From assembly GCA_033032175.1 (NCBI GenBank), contig CM065321.1, positions 3,184,501 through 3,248,500 of the forward strand: 64,000 nt of DNA, written 5' to 3'. Of the stretch, positions 21,414-31,940 are shown piece by piece. Each line of letters opens with the position of its first letter. The stretch's first letter is position 1. The notes below the pieces were generated by a model. The model searched no databases. It saw only the letters and a list, made by a program, of their open reading frames with translations, and had not been told where the DNA came from. The translations under genes and the position numbers were made by a program. The DNA comes from Saturnia japonica (lineage: Eukaryota > Arthropoda > Insecta > Lepidoptera > Saturniidae).

Positions 21414-21438
21414 AAACCACTCTTAAATAGAGTGGTTT
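21414..21438. repeat. 9-bp stem hairpin upstream of THAP gene
   Basis: AAACCACTC (21414-21422) and GAGTGGTTT (21430-21438) are perfectly complementary around a 7-base loop, about 80 bp before the THAP start codon. It could be an operator-like palindrome or transposase binding site; role not shown. Confidence 0.5.
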
Positions 21439-21515
21439 GACGTTGTTGCGATTAGTCACTCCTTTGTAAGTAGCGCGTCGTGACGTATTGTACAAGTGCC
21501 AATTTTAATTTTAAA

Positions 21516-21592
21516 ATGCTGTCTTCTGTTGTTCCTACATGTAAAAATGCTGCAGGGATTATAAAAAAACAGGATGGGATCACATTTCATCT
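21516..21592 (+). CDS. THAP gene exon 1
   Basis: ATG at 21516 in AAAATG context, donor CT|GTAAGT at 21593. Encodes MLSSVVPTCKNAAGIIKKQD then GITFH. This is the only Met in frame at the domain start, and the THAP domain normally begins at the N-terminus. Confidence 0.8.
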
Positions 21593-22823
21593 GTAAGTAG
21601 CGCATTCTAAAGTATATTTATTTAATTGTATAATTTATTTTACATTTAGAAAATGACGCGTCCATTTTTTAAGTGTTGCCATTTTATTTTCATCGAAAAT
21701 TTTACCCATTTATTTTTTTAATACTCGTGTAGAATACTTACTATTTTTGTGTATATAGAACCTTTGTAATTTTAGTTTCCCTGCTGATGAAAATAGAAAA
21801 TCGGACTGGATGAAAGTCATACAAAGAGCACGGCTAGATGAGTTTTGGAAACCATCAAGCCGGAGCGTACTTTGCTCAATTCACTTTGAAGCGCAATATT
21901 TTTATGATACAAAAGGTGGTTTGAAAAGACTGAAGAAAGCAGCTAATCCAACTAAGGTATCCAATCTAACTAATATAGTCATAATAATTACTATATTTAT
22001 ATTGTATCCCTCCTGGTGAAAATGTTTGTCATGTATTTTAACAAGTATGCCCACTTTTCGTCGAGCGTATCCGTCCCTCATCGTGATAAGGGGCGAGCCT
22101 AAACCGGGCGCAAATTTCAGATTCCGGGCTAATGAAACTTCGGTGAATTAAATATATGAATAATCTAATACTAACGTTCTATTTCAGTATTTGGCCTTAA
22201 CACCAGAATTTTCCGAGTTACACATAGAAACGTCTAAACCTTCGACATCGGACAATGTGCGTACCCACCTATGATAATGTTTTTTTTTTTAATAATATTG
22301 AAAGGCAAACAAGGCACTTAATCGATATACTTAGTTACAAGTAAACTAATGTAGTAAATAAACACTAGTAGTAACAGTAATAAATGTAAAATAAACTAAG
22401 TAAGGCCCATGGACATTTGCAAGCTCAGGCACAAAGTGCTATTACTAATGCGTTTCCATCCGTGAGAACTGAAATGTCATGCCTTGTACGGCAGAAATAT
22501 TCTGTATTTAATTAAAGTTTTTGTTAATCTATTACATGATACAACAACATACAACTTAAGGCTTTTCATTTCAGGTTACACAACGACAATCTCCTGCGCG
22601 ATCGAACTCAGAGATCGGTGATGTCAATATTTCTGATTTGGAATCTGTGTTTGATACGCCGAGAAAGGTCGAACTTAAATCTCAATTACGACGAAAACAA
22701 TTATATTGTGAACAACATGTTCGACGAATGAAAACATTACAACAAAAATACAACAGGCTTGCCAAGAAGTACGAATCTTTAAAAAGTATATTAAAAAAAT
22801 TAAAAAGCAATCCATGTAAATAA
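21516..22823 (+). CDS. THAP-domain protein with C-terminal coiled coil, complete
   Basis: Join of 21516-21592, 21776-21956, 22188-22256 and 22575-22823: 191 residues, all GT-AG, in frame. Residues 1-86 form a THAP zinc-finger domain: Cys9, HLFP at 25-28, Trp37, WKP at 50-52, LCSIHF with Cys59 and His62, and the closing RLKKAANPT, which matches the usual AVPT box. The first zinc ligand, normally a Cys five residues before Cys9, is Ser4, so the C2CH set is incomplete. Residues 87-130 are a polar linker. Residues 135-186 are a basic heptad-rich coiled coil (QLRRKQLYCEQHVRRMKTLQ onward). THAP domains bind specific DNA; coiled coils here would dimerise. No transposase core follows, unlike P elements. 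AATAAA signals follow the stop at once. Nuclear DNA binding is inferred. Confidence 0.82.
21776..21956 (+). CDS. THAP gene exon 2
   Basis: Acceptor AATTTTAG ends at 21775, donor AAG|GTATCC at 21957. Encodes LFPADENRKSDWMKVIQRAR, then FWKPSSRSVLCSIHF and GGLKRLKKAANPTK, the bulk of the THAP domain. Confidence 0.85.
22188..22256 (+). CDS. THAP gene exon 3 (linker)
   Basis: Acceptor TATTTCAG ends at 22187, donor AAT|GTGCGT at 22257. 23 codons (YLALTPEFSELHIETSKPST). Phase 0 on both sides. The donor is weaker than consensus. The intron before it carries a SINE-like fragment near 22085-22140. Confidence 0.65.
22575..22823 (+). CDS. THAP gene exon 4 (coiled coil)
   Basis: Acceptor TCATTTCAG ends at 22574. 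Opens VTQRQSPARSNSEIGDVNIS and runs into a Lys/Leu/Gln-rich coiled coil ending KLKSNPCK, TAA at 22821-22823, followed immediately by overlapping AATAAA signals. Confidence 0.78.
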   Translation, partial: VTQRQSPARSNSEIGDVNISDLESVFDTPRKVELKSQLRRKQLYCEQHVRRMKTLQQKYNRLAKKYESLKSILKKLKSNPCK

Positions 22824-23029
22824 ATAAATATTTTTTAATAAATATCTTTTCTTTAGTGTTATAAGACTACCCCAAAAAGTGATAAACCGCTCCCGAGCTA
22901 GCAACATTATGCGTATGGGAAGTGGGGCAGGTGCGGGACGTACGTATTGTTTTTGGACACAGTGCAGCGTATGTAATTATTCTTGAACGCGGCTTCTGGT
23001 TTGTTCTGTATTCTGAGCTTTGATCATAA

Positions 23030-23450
23030 CAAACTATTGAATACGCTGGAACTCTTTTTTAGTTATTAGAGGTTGTATTTGGCGTAATATTTCTATAAAA
23101 GTACCTATTTCAGACCATTTACTTAGATCTTAGAGACTTAGATTATTGAAGAATAATAAAAGTGAATGGTAATAAAATTATATTTAATTTTAGAAAAAGT
23201 GTTTGATTATAACGTTATGAAAATAAACATTTTATTATTAATTAATATCTTGTATAATATACTATAAGTATTGGATTTAGATGTACTATAATATGTTAGT
23301 ATTAGTAAATGTTAATAAAGTTTCTAGATTGAAATTGTTCTGCACATATAATATAAACTATTATATATAATTTAAACTGTTATATTATACTTGATTTTAC
23401 TTTAGTCGAATTGATTTGTTTTCGTGGCGTTTGCTAAGGCGTAATTATTA
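23030..23450. other. AT-rich, nothing recognised
   Basis: Includes short ATATAT-rich palindromic stretches near 23345-23390. No exon or shared repeat. Confidence 0.35.
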
Positions 23451-23454
23451 TCTA

Positions 23455-24175
23455 TTATATTAATAAATCTGTAGTCTGTCTGTACTTTTAATTTTTTTTA
23501 ACGATACTGATCACGAATATAACTCTAAAAACGGCTTCTTTGTTTTTATGTCATTGGTCAATTGATAGGGTATAAAAATTTCAATATTACATACCTTTAG
23601 AAATCGTTTAAGAAAAAAAATCAAAAAATAAATTTTCATTCATTCTTGGCCGATTTTGATGAAATTTTGTACACGGGAAGTATAGCTATTCCAAGAATGA
23701 TGAGCTATGCGAATTATCAATAACACTTAAAAGAGACTTAAAAAAAATTAAAATTTAATTAATTATAAACCGATTTTGATGAAATTTTTCACATGGGAAA
23801 TATAACTCATTATATAATTCACAGGCTAAAAGAATTGTCAATATTACTTCCAGAAATACAAAAAAAAAAAGAATTTCATATATGTAATTACATTTTCGTC
23901 AATTCGTAACCGATTCTGATCAAATTTTGTAGACGGGAAGCATATACATCATACCTTATTTGAGAGGCTATAAGAATCATTATCAAAGCATTAGAAGTCG
24001 TAGAATAGAATAATAGCTTTAAACTTATTTTGACGAAAACTATAGACGGAAAATACATGCCACTACTCATTTGATAAGGCATCGCGGCATATGAATTGTC
24101 AACAATATGAGTAAAAATAAATATTACAGGTTGTAAATAACTACTGCGGTAGTAAACGCATGCGGAGCCGCAGGT
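23455..24175 (+). repeat. Element with degenerate internal tandem repeats, second copy
   Basis: Related to 17900-18660: starts TCTGTAGTCTGTCTGTACTT and repeats the unit GATGAAATTTTGTACACGGG, with weaker copies near 23770, 23915 and 24030. It ends GTCAACAATATGAGTAAAAA, matching GTCAACAATATGTGTAAAAA at 18583-18602. Confidence 0.62.
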
Positions 24176-24199
24176 AAACCGCTACTATAAATATATAAT

Positions 24200-24860
24200 C
24201 GAATGTATATTTTTTATGGATGTTCAGCCATGACTTCTTTGTCTATGAACCGATTTATATAATTCTTTTTTTGTTGGTATTAATTAATTATAGTTAATAT
24301 TAATTATAGTTCACAGTTTATTGATTTTCATTGATATTAATGAGAGGTATGCGAATGATGCTCGAATCGAACAATGTCTTCGAATCAAATAATTCGATTC
24401 GGATAAAAATATCAAACTGAACACGTTTGGTTGCTAGGAGATTAATACAACCGTCATATAAATTGAACAAAAAAACATAATACGTAAAAAAATATATTTG
24501 TAATAGTAAACGACACCAAGGCCCCATACCTTATTAAGAAGTGTGTGGGCTATTAAGTCGATTTAATATTAGGAAATCCTTTTATTCTAAATAAACAGGC
24601 GCCGTTCGTAAGCAATTTAGCATAAGTACTTCCTTTAGGTACAATGACCTCGATTTTAGTCAGATATATGTGGTATGTCAAGGAATTAAAAGCAATTTCC
24701 TATTTATGGTTTGGAATCTATATTAACTATAATTACCTTTTTTTTTTAAATTAAATTACGCACATTACCAGAACGACATCGTGTCATTGTTGTAAGTATG
24801 GAGTTTAGACGTAAGGGAAAGTATTTTCAAAAGGGTTTTTAATTGAAAGATGGTGTACAA
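24200..24860. other. Family H fragment and AT-rich sequence
   Basis: 24210-24270 is a family H fragment (GGATGTTCAGCCATGACTTC). The remainder has ATTAATTATAG direct repeats and no exon. Confidence 0.35.
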
Positions 24861-24864
24861 AAAG

Positions 24865-25080
24865 GTTTTTTTATTCTGCAAAGGCGGCAAACAAGCTGAC
24901 GACCCGCCTGATGGTAAGCGGCTACCGCAGCCTATCAAGGAGCTCTGGAAACCATACTCACCGCAGGAACAAATCACAAGGTTATTTGGATGAGATCTTC
25001 TATAAGGTATACATACATACGGTTGCCCCGGGCAGAGGGAAATCTCGAAAGAAATTTCTCTGAGTCGTAGCTCTATAAAA
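24865..25080 (+). repeat. Dispersed repeat, family C (copy 3)
   Basis: GCAAAGGCGGCAAACAAGC start, GATGGTAAGCGGCTACCGCA, ACAAGGTTATTTGGATGAGA and GAAAGAAATTTCTCTGAGTC in order. Confidence 0.7.
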
Positions 25081-25084
25081 TAAA

Positions 25085-25530
25085 GGAGTTCCAATAAATG
25101 ACCAGAATTGCTCTAAATTATCAGTTAAACCTATAATGTATCATACGAGCATATTAATGATATTCGCATTATTTTTAAAACAAAATGAAAATAAACAGTT
25201 ACTAAAGACTTTTTTTCTTATTTGTTAAAATCTTTTTCAAATTAGTAGTTCCAATAACTACAATTATACCTGAATTATTTTTAACTGACTTCAACAAAAC
25301 ACGGGAAATGGCAAAAAGTGGGAAAACCATTGATATTACATAGGTAATATATTTATCAAAGGTGATTTTCCGTGGCAACTCCATATCTCCCTTAATTCTT
25401 CGTCAAAATTGATGATTCAAACATAATTTCAAAAAGCTTATGTTTTCGTTAAATAAAATAATTTAAAATTGCCATCTGTTTATACCAATAAAAATATATT
25501 CAAGGCGAAATTCATTATTCAAATATTAGA
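25085..25530. other. AT-rich, nothing recognised
   Basis: No exon or shared repeat identified. Confidence 0.35.
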
Positions 25531-25535
25531 GCAAT

Positions 25536-25850
25536 GATGGCTCAGTTGGTAGCGTGTACGGACTCCGCGTCGATCGACGTGAGTTCGAATCCCTGCAATG
25601 AGCCTGAGCTTTCGGTGAAGGAAAACATCGTGATGAAACCATAGCATGGTGGTAGGACTTTTCTAATTCCCGCCTGGTTAGCTACCACCCTTAAGTTAAA
25701 AACCTGTTGCCAAACACCAATAGGTGTGCTCCGGTAGCTACACTTGAGAGCCAGTCTTCCACTAGGCTTAGCGTGCTACCATATTGGGCCACATCGTCAC
25801 TTAAGATCAGGTGAGATTGTGGCCACAACGTTAAACGTATAACGATATAA
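25536..25850 (+). mobile_element. tRNA-derived SINE, family B (copy 1, near full length)
   Basis: tRNA-like head: A box region TGGCTCAGTTGGTAGCG and B box GAGTTCGAATCCC, 35-80 bp from the start. The body includes TGAGCTTTCGGTGAAGGAAA, CCAATAGGTGTGCTCCGG and GGGCCACATCGTCACTT. Other copies or parts: 28230-28320, 30185-30541, 33190-33397, 44940-45080, 52405-52672, 55145-55295. Confidence 0.78.
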
Positions 25851-26345
25851 AAATAGCGATCTATTTAACTAACATGACAGTTGTTACATTTTAAAATGTG
25901 CTAAATATTCGTAAGAGTCAGCTAGTAAGAGACATATTATAACAGGGTCAAAAAGACTTAAAAAAATTCTTTACATTGACTTCCTTTGCCGAAAGTTTGG
26001 CCATTTCCAAATTAAATACTAAGGAAGAGAGAACGCAATTAATTTAACTATAACAACAAATACGTCATCAACTCAAGCTAGGTTTAAAAATGTTTTAAAG
26101 ATTTGTAAATGTGTTTATGGGCCGGTCCTATGAGCGACGTTATGTAAACATGATATCAATGATACTTTATTTCGTAATCCATTACCACATGTGTTTGATA
26201 TAAATAATCATGTTAACACAGTTTTGGGCATATGCAGGATAAAGCAGGTGATTTCTACACGCGCGCCGTCCTATTTAAATAATTGGGTTAAGTGGGGATT
26301 TTATTACCTAAATGATAATTTATTTACTAATTCACAGATAAAAAA
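25851..26345. other. Nothing recognised
   Basis: AT-rich intergenic sequence. Confidence 0.35.
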
Positions 26346-26361
26346 GTTTATATAGATTATT

Positions 26362-26770
26362 ATGCCTGTTGATAGATTTAAAAATATACTGCCCATCCCT
26401 GAACCGCGATTGTCGCGGCGACTTCTTTGTCTTAATAGAAGTGATCTACGTGTTATGGTAGGGACTATAACTGGCCATTGTTCACTTAACAAACACCTTT
26501 ATGTTCTAGGTGTCACTGACAGTCCCATGTGCAGAGCATGCATGGAGGGCGAAGAAACCGCTACCCACGTAGTCCTGAAATGCGCGGGAGTTGCAACCCA
26601 ACGGGCGAAAACCCTCAAAAACCCGAGGTCACTTCGAGAAGCCTGTGAATGCCCCAGGAGGCTTCTGTGCTTCTGGTCGGAGTCGGGCTGGCTGGAATAG
26701 CCAGTCGGAATATCTACGCACAATGGACCTAGGAAGAGTCTAAGTGCGGACAAGTGGAGCCCACATAACA
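26362..26770 (+). mobile_element. Jockey-like LINE 3' end (RNase H / C-terminal part)
   Basis: An open frame of 112 codons encodes RLSRRLLCLNRSDLRVMVGT, ITGHCSLNKHLYVLG and the zinc-knuckle-like CRACMEGEETATHVVLKC, ending FWSESGWLE, stop at 26698-26700. This is the C-terminus common to jockey-type retrotransposon polyproteins of moths. The 3' untranslated end finishes with ACATAACATAACATA. The 5' part of the element is lost. Confidence 0.78.
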
Positions 26771-26774
26771 TAAC

Positions 26775-27480
26775 ATATACTTCACGGTGGAAATATTAAT
26801 TTTATTATTAATCTGAAATTTTTCAAGGAGTTCTTAGTCTGTCATGTAGTTAGTTTTATTTTTTACCAGAGCATAGACTGATCTCGGAACACTACAAACC
26901 AAAAGACAATAATAAATGGGTTTGTCACTATGTGTATGGTGGACGCGATCCCTACCACCTCGCTATATTACTGCATATGCACTCGCTGATTTCGGAACAC
27001 GACAAACCAAAAAAATTCATAGATGGGTATTATATTATTAGGATAACAGTGGTTAAGTTATGATTTTACTAGGGTAAAAAGTACCCTATGTGTTATTCCA
27101 GGTTATAGACTATCTGTGTGCTAAATTTCATTCAAATCTGTTCAGCCGTTTTTGCGTGATTGAGTAACAAACATACACACTTTCACATTTATTATATTAT
27201 ATTGTTAAGTAGGATTTCACAGATTCAAAAGTTTATAAAGATTATTGTGATAGTCCATAGATTAAAAAATATACTTCACGGTGGAAATAATAATTTTATT
27301 ATTAATCTGGAATTTTTCAGCGGGATCTTAGTCTGTCATGTAGTGAATTTTTCCCCCCATAAATTGTATAAAATTGGTGACATTTTGCGCAATTTGTATA
27401 CCTGGATTATTGTGCGCAAGGGGACGGACTTGAATTCTGAGATGCTACAAAAACTTCCCGAAAAGTTCTACCTAACAATA
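26775..27480. repeat. Mixed repeats with a local duplication
   Basis: CTTCACGGTGGAAATA...TTTTATTATTAATCTG and CTTAGTCTGTCATGTAG occur at 26780-26850 and again at 27275-27345. TTCGGAACAC.ACAAACCAAA occurs twice near 26885 and 26990. This suggests tandem or nested copies of one short element. Non-coding. Confidence 0.45.
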
Positions 27481-27800
27481 GCGCTACCACTTTGTTCCAC
27501 TCGGCAAAGTTACGGTAGATACTGTCTGTGCATCATGGACCATCGTGGTGAGCACAGTATAAGTAATCCAAAAACAACTGCGACTATATAGAGAGATCAG
27601 AGTTCTTGCCTGCAAGCTTGCTACAAAACAAACTTGAACTGTGAAGGGTTTATGGTGATAAATCCACATGGTGATGTGGATTGTGGTCTCGACCCAGTTG
27701 GGGACAGATATCTACCACCCCACTAGATAACTGGATATAGGTAGGCATCAGCTGTTCTCGAAACGCGATACACTTAAGCGCGCAACCTGCGAGTTGACTG
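27481..27800 (+). repeat. Family M repeat
   Basis: Shares the GATAAATCCACATGGTGAT, TGGTCTCGACCCAGT and CTGGATATAGGTAGGCATCA pattern with 56560-56780 in variant form. Open frames here are not conserved. Confidence 0.4.
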
Positions 27801-28229
27801 TATGTTTAAAAAATGTGTAACCTATTGAGTAATATTGGATCTGTAGATAAAAAGCATAACACAATACAAACATGGAAAAAGTTAATTGCTTATTTATTTA
27901 ATTTTCTTTTTAGAAAATTAATGTGACGTCAACATTCAGCCGGTGAGTTGTCACATTTGTCAGTTCACTTGTAACCTGATTGTCGCCTTTGGTTTGATAT
28001 AATAAAAGATGACGCCAAGGGTCCATAATGCCGCGTTTTTGTGACGTGTTTTTTATTTAATTAAAATAATATTTTTAAATCACTTGTTAGGTTCTAATAA
28101 TGATTTTTTTGGTTCATATGTATTATTTTCAACATATAAAGAAGTTTATAATAGTTTTTCAAAAGTTTTCTACTCCCGGACTATAGGAGATTTACACCTG
28201 GAGTATGGTAGTTCTAATTCAGTTGTGTG
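27801..28229. other. Nothing recognised
   Basis: AT-rich sequence without exon or shared repeat. Confidence 0.35.
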
Positions 28230-28555
28230 ACGACAAGATACTTTAATGAGAATGGCTCTCAAATGCAACTGCTGGTGGCAAAACATCGACTGGTGCTTCG
28301 CGATAGATTATTTATATACAAATAAGTTGGGAACTGGTGTATGAGCTGCTTAATGATAAGTAATGTCGGTTACCGATGGACGCGTTGCCGACCTTGAACC
28401 TCATTCCCCAAGTAGCTATGGAAAGCTTACTCACCACGGGAATACAAAAAAAGGTTATTTGGCAGCGATCTTTTGTAGGATGGAACTATTTCATTAGTCG
28501 GACTGCCCCAAGTAAAGAGAAATTTGTGGATGTCTGTGGAGTCGTTTGTGCATCC
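28230..28555. repeat. SINE B fragment (inverted) then family C copy
   Basis: 28240-28310 matches the inverted SINE B segment (GGCTCTCAAATGCAACTGCT). 28340-28555 is family C (CACGGGAATACAAAAAAAGG, GCAGCGATCTTTTGTAGGAT). Confidence 0.5.
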
Positions 28556-28789
28556 GATTATATAGAAATAATTAATTATGTAAATCTACGTTAGTGGACA
28601 CACCAGCCGCCATTTTCTCAGCGTCAGCTGACGACCGGTTTTCATTCTCGGCCATCTACAACGAATTCCAAGTAACAGGTAGGTAGGTATAAAGATTGCA
28701 TTCACAAGCCAACACAAATGAATTAAAAGCAGGGCTTACCAGATTATCTATCAATTTAAAATCGATGGCCAAGCAGGAATTTTGTATGA

Positions 28790-29410
28790 TAACCTATACT
28801 GTTCTTCTAAGTTTATCGTGTCTTTTTAGGCCCTAAGAATTCATTTATGAATGTCAAAACAGTACTACCGGTTCGGGAAACAGTCATTGAAGAGCCGGTA
28901 AGAAATACAATCGGGTTCATCAATTTTTTAAATTCTTGTATGGTAATATTTACGGTGTCTATATGTGATTTCTTGTTGATGTATAGAGAGGTAGTCATTA
29001 CCAGATATTACTATCATTCCTTTTCGACCAGTACCGGGTCCTAACCTTTTGTTAAAGTATAGAGAGATTGTCTTTCGGCACCCTTTGCAGTAGTATACGC
29101 TTTTATTTCATTTTTGTTAAATAAATAATAACAATTTTTTCAATAATCAACACTATCATTGAATATTTTTTTTACCTCAAAGCTAGCCACTGCCTTTGAC
29201 AGTTAAACTTGCTTTTAAAAGATTTGTGAAGTTATTTTCCGGAAAATATTTAATGTGCTTAAGAAGTTTATTATAATTTAGTCTAGTCCATAAAATTATT
29301 AAAAACTTATTTGTTTTACTATGTCCAAAAGATAGGATTATTATTTTATAATATCTGGTCGAACGAGCTGCACTCGGTGTGAATAAACAAAAAAAGAAGA
29401 ACACCTATCT
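28790..29410 (+). repeat. Dispersed repeat, family K (copy 1)
   Basis: TTATGAATGTCAAAACAGTA, GAGCCGGTAAGAAATACAAT and later TTAATGTGCTTAAGAAGTTT are shared in order with 36010-36290 (5' part) and 48700-49560 (split by a MITE). No intact coding seen; probably an old retroelement. Confidence 0.55.
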
Positions 29411-29885
29411 AGGTAAACTTGGAATGTAAAACATTATCTAAATGCCAGGTTTCATCGAAATGATTAGAGCCGATTCCGAGAAACATTGCTCACTTAATAT
29501 AATAAGATTATCTAGTTTATATAGCAATAAAGTTGGGGTACCTAAATTACCCACATACATATTAGTATTATTAGAGTATATGTATATTCTATTAAACTAA
29601 TTTGATTCCGCCCTTCATTACTACTACTACACACGACTTACCTCTCGTGGTAAAAATGAGTAAAAATAAAAAAAAACCAACACGTTCTCTAACAAGTTGG
29701 AGCATGAATAATGAACTTTATACACACTGAAGTACTCGTAAGCATTCCAAACTCGTGAGATTTTCGTCGTTTTGTTATTTTACATTGATAAGGAGCGGGC
29801 CGTCGGGGTAAAACGGCGGGAAAATTTGGTGCCATTATTTTTAAGAACATGTGCTATGATTTGCATAGACTTAAATTTTTATATT
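29411..29885. other. Nothing recognised
   Basis: AT-rich sequence. GTAAAACGGCGGGAAAATTT near 29808 is locally GC-richer, without motif. Confidence 0.35.
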
Positions 29886-29889
29886 TCGT

Positions 29890-30137
29890 CCTCATTAGCC
29901 TAGTGATCGTAAGCGCGACTGCTATGATCGAGGTCCTCGGTTCGATTTCCAGTTATAAGTGTTATTGGGTTTTTCTATGAAATTCTCAGTAGCAGCTCGG
30001 AGTTTGGCTTTGTGCCCGATTAATGGCTCGTCTCCTATTACATTGGACCTAAAAAACATACACGGCTAACTGTGCGTGTACAGCTACTTTGCCTAACTCT
30101 TGGAGGATATAGGCGTGATGGTATGTTATGTTATGTC
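29890..30137 (+). mobile_element. tRNA-derived SINE, family A (copy 2)
   Basis: A-box-like TAGCCTAGTGATCGTAAGCG, B-box-like GGTTCGATTTCC, body, then a TATGTTATGTTATGT tail. Orientation plus. Confidence 0.78.
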
Positions 30138-30184
30138 CTTAATATTGAACTGGTTAGATGACCTAGTCAGTTTTTCTCTGCAAG

Positions 30185-30541
30185 TTGAAAATGTGTCGCC
30201 AATCAACTATGGTTTTGTTCCGGCAGCTGGGCTTGAGTACCAATTATCCCACTAGGCGTGGTATATCATTACCTTGGGCCACATCGTCACTTCATATCAG
30301 GTGAGATTGTCGACATAACGCTTAGCATAGTGGAAGACTAGCTCTCAAGTGCAGCTGCCGGAACACACCTATTGGTGCTTGTCGATAGATTTTTAACTTG
30401 GTGTTGGTAAATACCCAGGCGGGTATTAGATAAAGTCCTACCACCATGCTATGGTGTCATCACGAGGTTTTCCTTCACCGAAAGCTCAGGCTCATTGAAG
30501 CGGTTTTAACTCACGTCGATCGGCGTGGACCGTCTTTTGGT
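30185..30541. mobile_element. Two SINE B pieces joined tail to tail
   Basis: 30185-30324 is the 3' half in plus orientation (GGGCCACATCGTCACTTCAT, CAGGTGAGATTGTCG). 30325-30541 is a longer piece in minus orientation (GCAGCTGCCGGAACACACCT, CCTTCACCGAAAGCTCAGGC, AACTCACGTCGATCGG). They meet directly and share about 90 bp of complementary sequence. Confidence 0.65.
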
Positions 30542-31006
30542 TGACATGATTATATGATGATATTTAGTTATTGAATGATGTAATGTTTATATTATATTGA
30601 TTTTGTTTTTAAACTCGTTAATAATAATAATATTTGGAAAATAATGTTATTATTATTATTATATTTGGTAAGACACACTAGCAGCTAATTAGCTGATGCG
30701 TGCGTATCAAATAGCTTGGAGATATCTTCCTTGTCCAATCTGCTCTTAAAGGAGAGAAGAGGTTATTTGATTACAAACAAAACATTACTTGTAATGTGAC
30801 AACAGATAAACATATTATAATAACAATCAATCACTTAATATCTGGGCGACCGAGCTATGCTCTATTTTAAAAAAGAAAAAGAAAATACCTATCTAGATAC
30901 ATTTGTAATGCAAAACATTATCTAAATACAAAATGTTATCCAAATCGTTGGAGTCGTTTCCGAGAAACCAATTAAATATATATATGCAAGAATTGCTCAC
31001 TTAATA
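30542..31006. repeat. AT-rich spacer with ATT repeats and family K fragment
   Basis: TAATAATAATAATATTT (about 30619) and TTATTATTATTATTATATTT (about 30648) form a simple inverted pair. 30770-30970 resembles the end of family K (AACATTATCTAAATACAAAA). Confidence 0.4.
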
Positions 31007-31940
31007 TTAGGTCCTTACATATAAAATTAGCGTTTTGTCGTACTGACCACTTTGATCTGAAATATGTATCTACTCTTTGGTTAAGAATTCCAAATTCAAA
31101 TTTATAAATTCAGTTAACTGGTACATTTCAAAACAGTCATTCATTTGTTTTTTCCTCATTATTTTTTTCTTTGGTGTCGCCTATTACCGCACAATGGAAA
31201 ACATGAAATATCGGTATATTTACGAGTACGAGTTCTACCGTGGCACCAGTGCTGCCGAAACAGCTCGAAGGATTAATGATGTGTACGGCGCTGGTGTCGC
31301 GATAGTAAGCACAGTACGTTTTTGGTTTCAACGTTTTCGTTCTGGAAATTTCGACCTTCAGAACCAACCCCGTGGACGGCCGGAGACCAAAGTGGAAAAT
31401 GAAGAATTAAAGGCTATTGTAGAAGCGGATCCATCACAAAGCACTTCAGAGATAGCTGCAGGCTTCGGGGTTAGTGATAAAACTGTGTTAATCCACTTGA
31501 AGCAAATCAAGAAAGTAAAAAGCTTAAACGTTGGGTACTTCATGAATTGAATCAATCGAACTTGCAAACACGCGTCAAATGCTGTGTTACTTTGCTCAAC
31601 CGACACAATAATGGATAGATTTTAAATCGAATCATTACTTGTGATGAAAAGTGGATACTGTACGATAATCGGAAGTGCTCGTCGCAATGGCTGAACCCTG
31701 GAGACCCAGCCAAATCCTGCCCTAAACGAAAATTGACTCGGAAAAAGTTACTTGTGAGTGTTCGGTGGACTAGCGCCGGTGTCGTTCACTACAGCTACAA
31801 ACCATGAAGGTAGAACTAGCTGCTAAACAACCGAGATTGGTCAATCGCTCTAGGCCACTGCTGCTTCACGACAACGCAAGACCACAAACTGCATAACAAA
31901 CAACCACTAAGTTAGATGAGCTACAATTGAAATATTACAA
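31007..31940 (+). pseudogene. Decayed mariner transposase gene, 3'-truncated
   Basis: A mariner-like terminal repeat TTAGGTCCTTACATATAAAA begins at 31007 after TA. The transposase starts at 31194 (MENMKYRYIYEYEFYRGTSA). Two helix-turn-helix regions follow: ETARRINDVYG and TSEIAAGFGVSDKTVLIHLK. A frameshift near 31520 and a TAG near 31616 break the frame. The catalytic blocks remain readable as ITCDEKWILYD (first Asp) and LLLHDNARPQT (second Asp). A gap lies after HYS. The third Asp block and right terminal repeat are absent, so it cannot transpose. Shape and terminal repeat suggest the cecropia-type mariner group, from memory. Confidence 0.82.

Larger units (their letters stand above)
21352..23028. 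mobile_element. Inverted-repeat-bounded unit carrying the THAP gene
   Basis: A left arm at 21352-21392 and a right arm at 22985-23028 are inverted copies. The core CTCAGAATACAGAA, AAACCAGAA and CCGCG runs for about 30 bp with two mismatches. The arms flank the whole four-exon THAP gene. P-type transposases begin with a THAP domain, so this may be a shrunken P-like element or a domesticated one. The ends and any 8-bp target duplication were not found, so the bounds are those of the arms. Confidence 0.45.

Noticed and set aside
24765..25094. 109-codon minus-strand frame
   Set aside because: Antisense of a family C repeat; other copies do not keep it open.
25536..25620. SINE B head as a functional tRNA gene
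   Set aside because: A and B boxes are present but the cloverleaf is incomplete and the unit continues into a SINE body repeated elsewhere.
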